From: Leptasterias polaris
Lineage: Eukaryota > Echinodermata > Asteroidea > Forcipulatida > Asteriidae
Direction of reading: 5' to 3'
Length of the DNA: 64,000 nucleotides
Assembly: GCA_037783415.1 (NCBI GenBank)
Contig: JAZGTN010000016.1
Coordinates: 5,887,001-5,951,000, forward strand
Positions 1 to 12,800 of this stretch are shown here, in pieces; within the stretch, counting starts at the first letter, position 1; every line of letters starts with the position of its first letter. The notes below the pieces were generated by a model. It searched no databases, was not told the DNA's origin, and was given only the letters and a program-made list of their open reading frames with translations. Made by a program: the position numbers and the translations under genes.

Positions 1-684
1 AAAATGTAAAACAATGACAGGAGCATGTTGTGTATTTGGACATTGAGTAATTTCCCATGTATTTTTTCTCCTACACTGTTAAAAGATTCAATAAATGCCT
101 ATACTTTGCCATTTGAAAACCTGTCAAACCTATACCATATTAATGGAGCCTACTTAGTAGATATGGCAGTAGGTTGCATGGGGTAGATTTGCACAGAGAT
201 CTTAGATTGATCTTAGCTGTGTATCAATCTTAAAGGGACACGTTGCCTTTGATCGGGCGAGTTGGTCTAATAAAAAGCGTTTGTAACCGTTTTTTATGAA
301 ATGCATATGGTTAGAAAGATGTTTTAAAAGTAGAATACAATGATCCACACAAATATGGCTCGAAATTGCGTGGTTTTCCTTTTACTTTGCGAACTAACAC
401 GGTTGGCCATTTATGGGAGTCCAAAATTTGACTCCTCAAAATGGCCGACCGTTTTAGTTCACGATGTAAAAGGAAAACCACGCATCTCATAACAAACTGT
501 TACAAATGCTTTTTATTAGACCAACTCGTCCGATCCAAGGCAACGTGCCCCTTTAACTGATAAGCAAAGTGTGATGTCACAATACAAATCACTATGTTGA
601 TTTTGACAACTCATCTTAAGATGGATCTAAGTGCTTTGTGAAATCGAGCACAGCTTTATTTTTGTATCTTTGTTTTCAATCCAG
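1..684 (+). other. Intron preceding exon A1
   Basis: No coding signal is seen. The stretch ends in a T-rich tract and CAG acceptor at 682-684, and contains a 326-bp fold-back element at 231-556. The missing upstream exon should be a K module ending in phase 0. Confidence 0.7.
231..556. mobile_element. Fold-back MITE with TTAAAGGG...CCCTTTAA-type ends
   Basis: The two ends (TTAAAGGGACACGTTGCCTT and AAGGCAACGTGCCCCTTTAA) are inverted copies. The pairing continues inward through ATTAGACCAACTCG-type sequence and again through the GTGGTTTTCCTTTTAC block, so nearly the whole element can form one hairpin. A TTAA target site is possible but not proven. Confidence 0.75.
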
Positions 685-885
685 GCTGTCCATCGTGAGT
701 TGAATGACAGCCAACCTCAGGCCGAGGAAGTCATGACATCAACAGAGGGCTTCATGAGAGAGCATAAGGACCGACTTGGTCATGATCAGCAAGACGTCTT
801 ACAACGTGGTGTCTATGACTTACGTTCTCATACAGACAAAGCTAATCATAAGGCCCAGGACTGGGTCAGACAGATGAAGGACAAG
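685..885 (+). CDS. Exon A1 (67 aa, phase 0-0)
   Basis: Starts AVHRELNDSQP after CCAG. It aligns with the other A modules through DWVRQMKDK, then stops 11 residues early at AAG|GTAAAG. A weaker donor at 922 (CTT|GTGAAG) would add 12 codons and nearly restore the usual 78-79 aa. The following intron (886-1584) holds a fold-back, a reverse SINE and one further repeat. Confidence 0.8.
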
Positions 886-3800
886 GTAAAGCTTTCTAAT
901 ATGAATCTCTTGAAGAAACTTGTGAAGAATGATGAAAAGTCCAGTTTTAGATGTGGGAATAGCTTCATAATAAGGGCCCAATTTCATAGAGCTGCTTAAG
1001 CACAAAAAGTAGCCAAGCACAAAAAAATGCTTACCAGAATAGGGTTACCATCTAAGCTACCATGTCATGTGTACAATTGTCGACACTCATTTCTGCCAAC
1101 CAGACAATTGTTAAGCATTTTTTTTGCTGAAGCAACTCTATGAAATTGGGCCCAGGTAGGGACTACAAAACCTAATTCAGATGTGAGGCTTTGGTCCAAG
1201 GTGGGATTCGAACCTGGTCCACAATAGACGTAAAAGGCAGGGGAAAATATCACTGTACCATTCAAGTGGCTCCCCTTGAGCAGTCACAAAACATGATTTT
1301 AGAATCTCTGATAACATAAAAATACTTCACAATCAAGTGAGGTTTGCTGACACCAAGTAATCAATCCTTTTTATGAGCTGTGGTGGTTCTAAGAAGAACC
1401 AGTGGTTCAACAACTTAACGTTTTGATCAGTATGCTTTAATTGTCTTCAGGAGAAATTCTTCTCACAAATAAAGCTTACATCCTAGATTAATTGCTTCAT
1501 TTGGGCATTGAGCAAACAACTGCAAAATGATGATCCTGGAAGAAGTTGATTGATTCTTAACTGACCTGATCTTGTTACCAACAGCTGAACCTCTTGAGAG
1601 AAGTGCAGGAGAAGATCAGCACCTTGATGAAGCTGGTTGAATGGATCAATGACATTGAGAGACAGATGGGAAGCCAGCAACCAATGAATGAAGAGCTACG
1701 TCAACTGAATGAACAACACCGTGAACAAAAGGTGCTCACTGACAAACAATTCTTGAATCAAATTCTCTTTAACTCTTAGGGAGTATGTTGTTATGATTGA
1801 TCTTTATGCTCAGAAATTGTTGGTTTTGTGTGCAAATGTCTCTACCCTTCAGCAATTTCAGAAATAAAGTGTATGTTAATATATACCCCTGAACAAAGAT
1901 ATTGATGAAATAGGGAGACCGCCAACATTAGGGCTTCATTGCTCAGTTGGTAGAGTGCCAGAACGTTAATCCGGATGTCGCAGGTTCAAGTCCTACTCCA
2001 GTAAATTTGTCTTTGTTCAACCTAAAATTATTTAATATATGAACAGTAGCAGGTTATTGTTTCAGGATATGACCAACATGTTTGTAAGTTTTGGGGCTAA
2101 ATGGAACCAAGTGTAAAACTTCTGTGGTCTCTTATTAGAATGTCAGACTTTTTTCCCAGATGTTTTTATTTAAATAAAGGGCTTAAATTTTTTCTTTTGA
2201 ATGTACACAAAAGTGTTTGTAATTCTAATGGATTGTCATTTTATGTGAACTAGAACAGTTTTGTTTTCACTGAATGGATCATTCCGCCATGGTAAGACAT
2301 GACTAATCAAATTACTGAATGAAGCAGCTTTTGGTGACATTCTAATTTGTACTTTTATTCTACCTAGAATATCCATGAGGACGTACGTGTGCACCATGAG
2401 CCTGTTATGCTGGCTGTACACAACGCTCAATTCCTGCTGGAAACACAACCGGACAAACTGAGTGACAGCAACCAAAAACAGCTCAAGGACTACTCAAATG
2501 ATCTCAAGGTATGTCACTCAAACTCAAATATTCATATGGTTAACCCTTCTACTGTTTCACCATTTAATACCTTTAATATGGTTTTGAATGATAGACACTT
2601 TGCCAACCTGTAATATGACATTAAAAGTTGCGCATGAAATCAGGCTTTCTGTTTCTTCTCACCCATACACTCTTGCTTTGCTGAGATGTAAAACAAAGAG
2701 CCATTCCAACAGCTCTATTCCATGTACTGCATAGTCTGTGGAACTCCTTGCCTGGTGCATGTTTCCCTCCATCCTACAATCTAGACCGTTTTACTACTTA
2801 TTGTTATTTTGTTTAGCTTTACTCCATAATTACATGTACTTGTCGTTATTCTACATAGAAGTATGGAAATAAATGTGTATCTGAATTGAATCTTGTTGTG
2901 GTTTTATAGATCCACTATGACCGTGTCAACACTGACTCTGACAGCCGCAACCAACACATGACCTCTGGTAACAATGAGTTGCAGAAGTTTGACCGTGAGT
3001 TCTCATCCTTTGAGACATGGCTGCGCTCTGCAGAGCGTACTCTAGATGCTTACCTAATGGATGTGGCACGAGACCGTGAATCTCTGCGTAAACAGGTTTC
3101 CAAGATCCAACCATTCAACGAGGAGGTGGTGTCACACTCTGCAGACCTGCGCTTCATGAACATTTCTGGCCAGAAATTCCTGGATGAGAATCAGGTATGT
3201 ACTTTTTTTAGTTGTTCATGGATCTTAAAGAGAAATGATCAGGGTAACGCCCGGTTGATATTTCCTGCGAATGCTTCGTGCGAAGTGAATTTGACGTCAC
3301 ATCTCTGTTTTCTCTGGGAATGTTTTGCAAGGGTTGAGCACAGCCCAACTCTTGTGAATTGTTCGTTGCAAATTTGTGGCGTCAAAATTTGATTCGCATT
3401 CGCAGGAAGTATGAACCGGGCTTTAACTGGATCTACGGCCATCAATGCCTGAAGCATTTTAGAGCTTAACACCTCCACTAAATTTAAAACAACTTTCAAT
3501 CAGAAATATCTATGTCATTGTCACAAATGTCACAAATGATGTGCAAACATGATTTTTACATTTAAAAAAATTGTTTTCCCCCAGGACTTCCGTCAAAAGC
3601 TGGGGCAGTTCCGTGAGGCAGTTATGGACAACCAATTCCTGCGCAACTTCCGGGAGGAACCAGAGTCTCATATCATCCTCAACAAGTTGACTGACGCTAA
3701 TGAGCGTTATGACCGGCTGAAGCTCAAATGCAATGAGCACACTCAACGCATCCTCTACCTGCTCGGTAAAATTATATTTTACTCATCTGAGATTTCCCCA

Positions 3801-6800
3801 GTGTAATTCTTTTGACAATCATGTCATGTTGACTTTATAGACCCCTTCCATTGGCCACCATTTTTGTTGTCAAACAATGGAAGTGTACACAACTGTACAC
3901 GCTGAGCACAACTCTCAGCCAATGAAAGCTCTTCATTGACCTTGGTGAGGGGACTGTGTTGGGCTTGTGACGTCTTATGCAACAGGTCTATATTAGAACT
4001 TACTTGGTTATAAAACATATTCATCGTTACATTTTTGTTGGCGATGTCTTGTAACTGTTTTGTTCTCTTGATGTAATAGGACTTCATGAGAAGTATCGTT
4101 CAGCTGTTGACAACGCCTTGATCTGGATTGAGAACACTACCTGGGAGATTAATGAGATTGCTAGGGAGCCTCTCGGTGAAACCCAAGAGGTGGTCCAGCA
4201 ACAGATTGATCACATCAAGGTCAGACCCTTCATCATACTTAATACATCTCCTCCTTATCTAATACTACCAAGGAGATCACCCTCAATGTCTCAGCAGCAT
4301 TAAGATTGCAGATGACCCCCACCCCCTCCCACCCATACTCCAAGTCCTTCCCTATTTTACCAAGGAATAGTGTCTCAGAATCGTACAATTGCAAACATCT
4401 TTGTCATGTTCTATGTTATAGCAGCCATTAATACTGGGTAATAATGCAACAAAAAGAGGACCAGCCCCCCTCCCCTAGCCATGATTTGCTTATTCAGTGT
4501 ATCTGGCAGTGGCTGCTGAATGTGCCGTATCGCCTTGTAACCCTAATAAGGTGCTACATAAATCGGTCTTATAAATAAACCAATTCAATAACCTGTCTTA
4601 ACAGGTTTCTACAAGTGCCTTGAGTACCTTATTGGTAGATACGTGTGCTATATAAGACTATATATTATTATTATTAAATTGATTTGAATGGAAATTATTA
4701 TCATTCTTTGCAATCTGCTGTTAAGCAAAGACATTTTGACTAGTACCTCACAATCATTTTTCAAATATACTTAGGGAGTCCAAGACGATGTGTCTCGCCA
4801 TCTTAAGGATGTTGAGAAGGTCAAGGCAGCTGGTACTGAGCTTGCAGAGGAGCAACCAGACCTCCAACCAGTCATTGACAAGACTGTCAGTAAGTAACTG
4901 CTTTCTACCATCTACATCTTTTGTTACTAACTATGGAATTTGAAAAGTAAATTCCTTCAGTTTTCTTTATTACCCATAGTCTGTACATCAGGACCCAATT
5001 TCATAGAGCTGCTTAAGTAAAAAATATTGCCTATTCATTTCCTGCTAAGGAAAAAAAAGCAGAAACCAGTCACAAACATTACATGTGACATGATATTTTG
5101 GCTGGTTCCGTTATTCTGGTAAGCAAAATTGTTTCATGTTTAACTATTTTGTTGTGCTTAAGCAGCTCCAGGAGTTTGTGCCCCGAAAGCAAGTTGAATT
5201 GCTGACTGCAATGTTCAAGAAGTATTTATTTTATTTTATCTAGTTATGATTCGAACCAAGGCCCACAATACCACATGACCTATTATGGAATAGTCATGGC
5301 CCCAATTAAAACACCCGGGTGAAGAGAAGCAAATTATGGTTATCCCACTCACCAACGTCTTTTCTTTGACTATCAGATGAGGTCGTCACCAAGTACAACA
5401 ATTTGGAGACTTGCATGAACTCTCGTTCTAATGACCTTCACACTGCCATGAGGGACATGCATGGCTTGGAAGAAGGCCTAGATTTGAGTCAAAGCTGGCT
5501 GGATGAGGTGGAGAGGAAACTCATGCGCATGGAAGGAACAAAGGTCACCGTCAAGCGGGAGCCAGTCCTAGAAGAGATTCAGAATCTCAAGGTGGGTCAA
5601 AGGGCTAAGGTTCAGAGGTCAAATCAAAACCCCTCATTTTTTTCTTGTTTTTGACTGTTTGAAATTAATGTTCTGAAAGTTGGTACCATTAAAGGGTGGG
5701 AACTGGAAGGCTATAGGTTTTCTCCAACTGTCAGATGCCAAAGGTTCAGAGGTCAAATCAAACACCCTTCATTTGTTTCTTGTTTTTGACTATGTTTAAA
5801 AGCAATGTAATGACAGGTGAGTAAAAAGGTTAAGGGAAACGAAGATAGAACAAACAATTAAGTTATACTTCTACACTGATAATTTAGAATTTAAATGATA
5901 TGGGAATGAATTTTGCAGCCTTTTTACTTTGGAAGCCTTTGGGGTTTTTAAAGTATAATTTTCAGCAGTCTCCCTTACAAAGGATAACAAACCAGTGTTT
6001 TCAGAAGAAAATGAAATTCAGACTTGTGTGAATGATTTAGAATTCTAATGTCTGTCTTTCTAAAACCAGGGTGTTGAACAAGACCTGAAACAACACCGCT
6101 CTACCATTGACACACTGACTGAAAGGGTCGGTAAGGTCAGCCAGACCTCCAACCCCATCGTGGCACGTAACCTTCAGTCACAGATGGAAGGAATCAACCA
6201 GCGTTACAACAAGCTTTGTAGCGCTGTAGGTGTGTATGATGACGATCTACGTGGCATGCTGGACAAGCTTGGCAAGCTGCTGGATGATGTAGATGCTTTG
6301 GAGGATTGGCTGTTCCCGGTCTTAGACACCGTGGAGTCCAGAGACTTGAAGAAGCAAGATATTCCTGAGATTGAGAGGGTCATCCAGGTAAGATCATTTA
6401 TCAACCATCTTGGTCTGGTTCCTTATATGTTGTCTGATTAAAGCAATGATGCTATTAAAGGCCCAGACTATTTCCTCTATCTTGCCTTATTTTAATTGCA
6501 GGGAAATAATGTGAATTTTGTTTGATAATGAATATCTATCGAGAGTGATAGGGGTAGATATTGTTATTATGACCGATTAACTATATTGGTCTCATAAAGA
6601 CAATTAGTGATCCTGCAATATTACTTGATTTGCCATGAGATATAAGAATTGTTATTTTGATTTGATTGATAAATCACTGTGGAATAATGATTGTTGCAGA
6701 AAATCACCAGAGAGGTTGACACCCACACGCCTGAGTACAAGCGTATCGCCAAGGTAGCTGAAGATCTGATCAAACATCACAGAGCCAGGGACTCTACCTT

Positions 6801-9800
6801 TGTGTCTGACCTCATGAAGGGATTGGACAGGAACTGGCAAACCATGGAGGAAGCTCTCACCAGACTGTAAGTATTGGGCAGAGCCAAGAGTAGCCAAGAG
6901 TAGCCAAGGGCACTGTATAGCCAAGAGTGAGAGACAGTGCTTAAGTTTTTGTTTTTGTTCAGTCATATTTTGCTTAACCCTTTAGCAGTTGCAGAAACTA
7001 GAGTTATTTACTCTTTGATTCTTTGTAGGTGGAAAACAACAATTTTTATTTTGGCGACAATGTGTTATTTTTTAGACCGTTGTAATATTGAGTTCGCACT
7101 TTATCTAAGGCTGTTTGAAGCGTTTAAGATCAATTGCATGTGTAAAACTCAAGATACAACTTGCCAAACTTCTCTGGCGGTTTGGGGGTTTTGAGGAGGA
7201 AAGGTTTAATTACGAAATAAATGTTGATGAATGTTTTGTTGTTTAGGAATGACTACCTTCAGGAGAGGAAACAGATCTACAACAAGTATCGTAACTCTGT
7301 CAAGGTGGTCAGTATGTGGCTAGAGAGTACCAACATGAAGTTTGACCAGCTACCTGACATTGCAAGAGAGCTAGAAACCCTCAAGAACCAACTAGAACAA
7401 TTGAAGGTGAGATATCTTAACTTAATCTGGGCCCAATTCCATGGCTCTACTTACTGCCGAATTCTGCTCTTGCGATCACCTTTGTTCCCTTACAGGGCAA
7501 GCGCAAAATTTCTGCACTAGCTGTGTAAGCGAAAAGTGCCTAGTAGCGTGGATGATGCACATGCACAAGCAGAAATTCCTTGCTCACCTTTGAATACACA
7601 TGGCGTAAGCACGGAATTCCCTGCTTATTGTTAGCGCCAATTGTTTGCTTACAGTAAGCAGAGCAATGGAATTGGGCCATGATGAAGTTCATAAGTGTTC
7701 GTAAAGTTGTTCAAATATTTCATTCAGGTCATAATTGTTTTAGTTGTACCAAAGTCCATTGAGAATGCAGTGATTTTTGACAAGATTGGTTTTGGACATG
7801 AAGTTAATTATCCCCTTCTTTGATTTACAATCAGCCACTGAAGCGTGAAGTCACTGGATTCAAACCCAAGATCAATGAGACCTATGAGCTTGGTAAGACT
7901 TTGGATCAGTTGATCCAAGCTGCAGAGACTGTAGTGACTAACCGCCGACGCTCAACAAAAGTCGCTAGCGGTGATGTACCCCAGATGGAACGCCGTGTGG
8001 TTGAACTGCAACAGAACTTCCAGGTTTCTGAAGGTAATAAACGTTTTATATTTCAATTCTTGCACATTTGATGCAAAGTGTATGTAAAGATTGTACTATG
8101 CAAAAAAGTGACATCAGGGCTAAAAGATCCTTAATAATAAAAATAATAATAGTTGCTTCTTATATAGCGCGTAAATCCGTCACTAAGTGCATGTCACAAA
8201 GTGCATGACGCTCATGGCGCTCCAAAACTATCCTTACTACAATTGGTAGGAACCTCATTAAAATGGTCAGTTGGTGATATATCTTCTCCAATAAAGATAA
8301 ACAAATATGAACAAATATCTCTGTGATTTATTTATATAATTTTGTTGAGATTTTTAGCTACTTTAGGTTGTTTTGGTTATAAAAAATAGATAATGGCAAA
8401 TTAGGACCTTAAAGGACTAACATCATCATCATCACAATGCCAAGAGATGTTGTCTTGCCTGTAGGCGCCCACTTTTACGAATTGGCTGTGTCGAGAGTTG
8501 TTGAATCCCATTCTGCGTTGCCCAGCATCCATTAGTTCAGCAACTAAAAGATGACTCCACTGTTTTAAGTTGTTCACCCGTCTGTCTCAAGGTCGTCCTG
8601 GTCTTCTCTTTGTATGTGGTGGAAACCCTGCGACCACTGCAGCTGATAGACCACAGCTTTACAGCACTGAAGCTGACAACATTCTCTTCTGACAAAAACA
8701 TTAAGGGTTTATTTTAATTATTGTCAAATTATTTTTTCTGCAGACACTGAAGTTATGCGTGAGGTCAAGGGGCTTCGTAATGACTACGAGAATCTTGACA
8801 AGAACGTGAACCTTCGTGAGGACTCGATCCAAGAGATGTACGAGATAATCCGTCAGTACAACGAGAGAAACAGAGACCTTCAGGATCTGTTGGAATGGAG
8901 TCGTCCAATCAAGACTAGACTGAAGGAACCTATTCCTGATATCAGAGATATCTCCTCACTACAGGCCGTCATCACTGACCACAAGGTACAGCTTTTATTA
9001 TTGTCACAATTAGAAATTGTTGCTTTTGTAATTCTGACCAAAGTTGAGATGGTGTTGCATTTGACCCTTAACAGTCATGACAACATAAAAAAAAACCTAT
9101 TAATAATATTATTGGGTTATTAAAATCACTCTTTGCAACTGGAAGGTTGAATTATACAGTGCTTACTGAAAGCTAAAAGCTTACAAGTAGCAAAAAGGGG
9201 AGTCATATAGAAATAGTCGAAAGCCACATAAACAACAAATTCTTTTTTAAACAACAGGGCAAGTGACAAGAACAAAATGCAGGTATAAAGAATAAAACAA
9301 AATTAACTGGAATATTCATAGAAAATTTAAAAAAATTGGTGTGAAAAACAAGAGTTAATGTTCAAATCATTGAAATGCTTCTGTATATGATTTCAAGACA
9401 GATAATTTTTCAATTTAATAATAGATTTATTTTCATTTTCCTGGTATACTTAGTAATATTTAAACATATCAATTTAATTTGTGATTGAATCTAACAGGCC
9501 CTTCACAGTGAGTTGCTATCTCGTCGTCCAGTCATGTTAGAAGCTATCCAGAATGCTGAACACCTCCTTCATGACCGTCGTGACAAGCTGACCCAACCAC
9601 AGGTACAGGAGATGCAGCAACGTATCAGTGAGCTGAGAGAGTACTATGAGAACATGGTTGGCTTCTCTCTGGAGAGACTGAATGCTCTGCGTGACATGAT
9701 GGCCTTGCTGGACTCTGAACAACGTGACAAGGTAGGGTTAGAATACACTTCATGTAGGGAGAATTGCAGAATTAAACAAGCGGTAATTCGAGAATGAACC

Positions 9801-12800
9801 ACGGATAAACCTGGAAAAGCTCAAAAAGATTGAAGCTAACCTTGAGTTACCGCCTGTTTAATTTTGCATTCGTCCCTTACTAGCATTGTTAACTTTAGAC
9901 CATTCAAATCTCATTCAAATAATATTAATAATAATTACATTTATAGAGCGCTTAATATGTATAATTCTAAGCACTAAAACCAGACTATTCAGATTGACAA
10001 AACAGATGGGTTTTAAGTGATGATTTGAAAGTATCCTATGAAGTATCCTATTTTAAGATCAAAGATCTTCTTGAAATAATGCACTGTCATTATCCTCTCC
10101 GTTCTGCTGCCTCAACCTGACTTGTAGTCCCTCAATCTCAAACTACACACTATGACAATCGTGTCTTCTCTCACATTGAACCAGTCTTGTGAAATAATCT
10201 ACTTACTTTTACTCTCTCAACACATTTCAAACTCAAATTAAGAAACTTCAGTTTACTGCAAGTTATTAATGTTCATGTTATTGAATGTAATTTTCTGTAG
10301 AGAGCTTTGAAACTTTGTGGAATGTTTTTCTGTAGCACCTTGAATAGTATTATGTTAGAAAGTGCACTTTTTGTTTTTGAATTTATTCTGTCTTTAATTT
10401 GACCAACGTTCAAAGCACGCAGGACTTCCACAGTCTGTTCATGGTGTTGCATATTTGTGTATTTTCCTGTGTGTTTCAGGTTGCCCTTGAGCGTGAGACC
10501 AAGCTGAAGGTAGACAACCTAGTGGATCTTCTGGACTGGGTGACAAAGGCTGAACAATCTCTTGGCAATGAGCAGCCTCTCCAGGAGCAACATCCACCAC
10601 TAATGCAACAAGTCAGAGATCACAAGGTAAACCACACTATATACCTCATCTGGGCTCAATTTCATGGCTCTGCTTACTATAAGCAAAGAATTACTACTTA
10701 CAAAAACAGGGAATTCGGTGCTTACGTCAAGCCTATTTCACAAGTTAGCAAGGAATTTTTGCTTGTTCGTGTGTGTACTTTACAATTAGTAGGCATTCTT
10801 TGCTTTAATACACAGCTTGTGCAGAAATCGGTGCTTGCCATGTTTAGAAGACTGGTGAGCTCAAACACAGAATTTGGTGGTAAGCAGAGCCATGAAATTG
10901 GTCCCTGATGACGCATCCACTAAAGTATAATATTCATCAAGAATTTTGTTGATAAGGACGGTCCTAACAGAAGTGCTATCAAGGCAATTGTCAAGTTTGT
11001 TTAGTTTCAAATAAGAATTGTTGTATTTTATTTGTCTATTTCTTCTTTATTATTTTTATTTCAGAGCACCAATGATGACATTCTGGCTCACCAGCAACCA
11101 GTCCTACTGGCAGTTCACACCACAGAGACCTTCCTGGAGAACCGTGGTGCCCAGCTCGGCCCTGATGTCCGTAACAAATTACAAGAAGGCAAGACCGCCC
11201 TGCAGACCCGCTACAACACAGTGGCCAGGGACTCGGAAACTCGAATGCGACAACTCAATGGTAATGAAGACGTCCTGGAGAGTCTGGAGCCAGATTCTGC
11301 CAACTTTGAAGAGTGGTTGAAGGGAGCTGAACGCTCCATGGAGAAGTTCCACAGTGAGATGGGCGGCGACGCTGACACCATCCGCCGCCAGGTCAAACAG
11401 CTCAAGGACTTCAACGAGGATGTCTTCAGCCACAAAGGTGACCTGAAGATGACCAACATCGCCGGGCAGAAGTTCGTCAAGGGAGCTGATATCTACCGCA
11501 AGAATCTCGCTGACTTCCGAGCAAACAACCTCCCGCGTCAATTCAACCAGAAGTTTCGGGAGCAGCCAGAGACCAACTTGATCCGTGACAACCTGAACAA
11601 CCTGAACGCCCGCTACGACCGTCTTCAGAATGCCAGCAGCACTCACTTCTCAGTCCTGAGCGACCTCCTGGATAAGTTGACTCGCTACAAGGACTCCATT
11701 GAAGTGGTTACAAGCTGGTTGCAGGATGCCTACGAGACGCTGAACAGGCTGACAAAGGAACCTCTTGGTGTTGAGCCCGAGTTTGTTCAGAAGCAGATTG
11801 ATCGGATCAAGGTAGGGCAATCTTTCCAGATGTCATCTTAGCTGGCTTTATATTAGAGTGATTTTTGACTTTTAGAAGAGCAACGAGACTCCACTTTGAA
11901 AGAAATGTTAAAGTTTGTAGTTCATAAATTGACTGAACATTATTTTCCACTCGACACTTTTATGAAATTACGCCTAGTTGTTGGCAGATATTAATCAAGT
12001 ACTCATGTGAGGTCATGGTACAGCATTCCTTTCTTCATTTATCAAGTGAGGTTTGCGGAGACTTCATTTTCATAATCTCTCCTTATGGTTTAACAATTTT
12101 GATTTATCAAACCACTACCATCACCGATTCTTCTCCTTAAACCTCACTTGATTGTATTCCCACCTTGCAAAGTTTCAAATCGTATTCATCATTTAATTTA
12201 TTCCCACTTTTGTTATCAGATGTTCAACACTGACGTGAATGCTCATTCCAAAGATGTAGAGCGTTGCCGTGAGACTGGTCAGGAACTGGTGGATGCTCAT
12301 CCTGAACTCAAGAATGATGTGGAGAAGACAGTTGGTAAGATTATACCCTAATGGTTAGAATCAATGGTAATTTGTGATTGGTGTAACTTCAAAAAATGAC
12401 ATCATTTTCAAATGGAAATGTATTGTTCATGATTTGCACCAACTTGACATGTTATGGATATTCAACTGCTTATCTGACAGTTTTTGGAAAGTTGAATTTT
12501 TATTTGATTCCATATTTTTCATTGTTAATGTTGTGATTTTTAATTTTTTATTTGTAGGAACCATCATTGACAAGTACAACAGTCTGAACATCCAGTACAC
12601 TGAACGTGTCAACCAGCTCCACACCACCTACACCAAGACTACAGACATCCAAGATAACATGGACAGGATCTTGAAGTGGCTGAACACTGTAGACAGGAAC
12701 ACTACACAGCTTGAGGAAGGCACTGTGATCCAGGCCAAGAAGCAACCTCTAGTGGAGAGCTGTAACGTACAGAAGGTAAGTAGAGTGGGAATTGGTGGTA

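Larger units (their letters stand above)
685..8985 (+). repeat. Super-repeat unit U1 (A1-K1, 13 exons, 837 aa)
   Basis: First complete unit in the window. It follows the A-K order but has extra introns in C and D, and its A module is 11 residues short. It is among the more divergent units: F is one residue shorter and K three to four longer than elsewhere. Confidence 0.88.

Noticed and set aside
1931..2002. Possible functional tRNA gene
   Set aside because: Box-A and box-B likeness is clear, but acceptor and anticodon stems do not pair and related copies exist at 32381 and 44431. It is a SINE head.
8425..8680. Moderately GC-rich stretch in the J1-K1 intron that might be an exon or RT fragment
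   Set aside because: Stops in all frames and no recognisable motif. Left unassigned.
11179..11646. 155-codon open frame on the minus strand opposite exon CD2
   Set aside because: It is the antisense shadow of a real, conserved exon and has no similarity pattern of its own.
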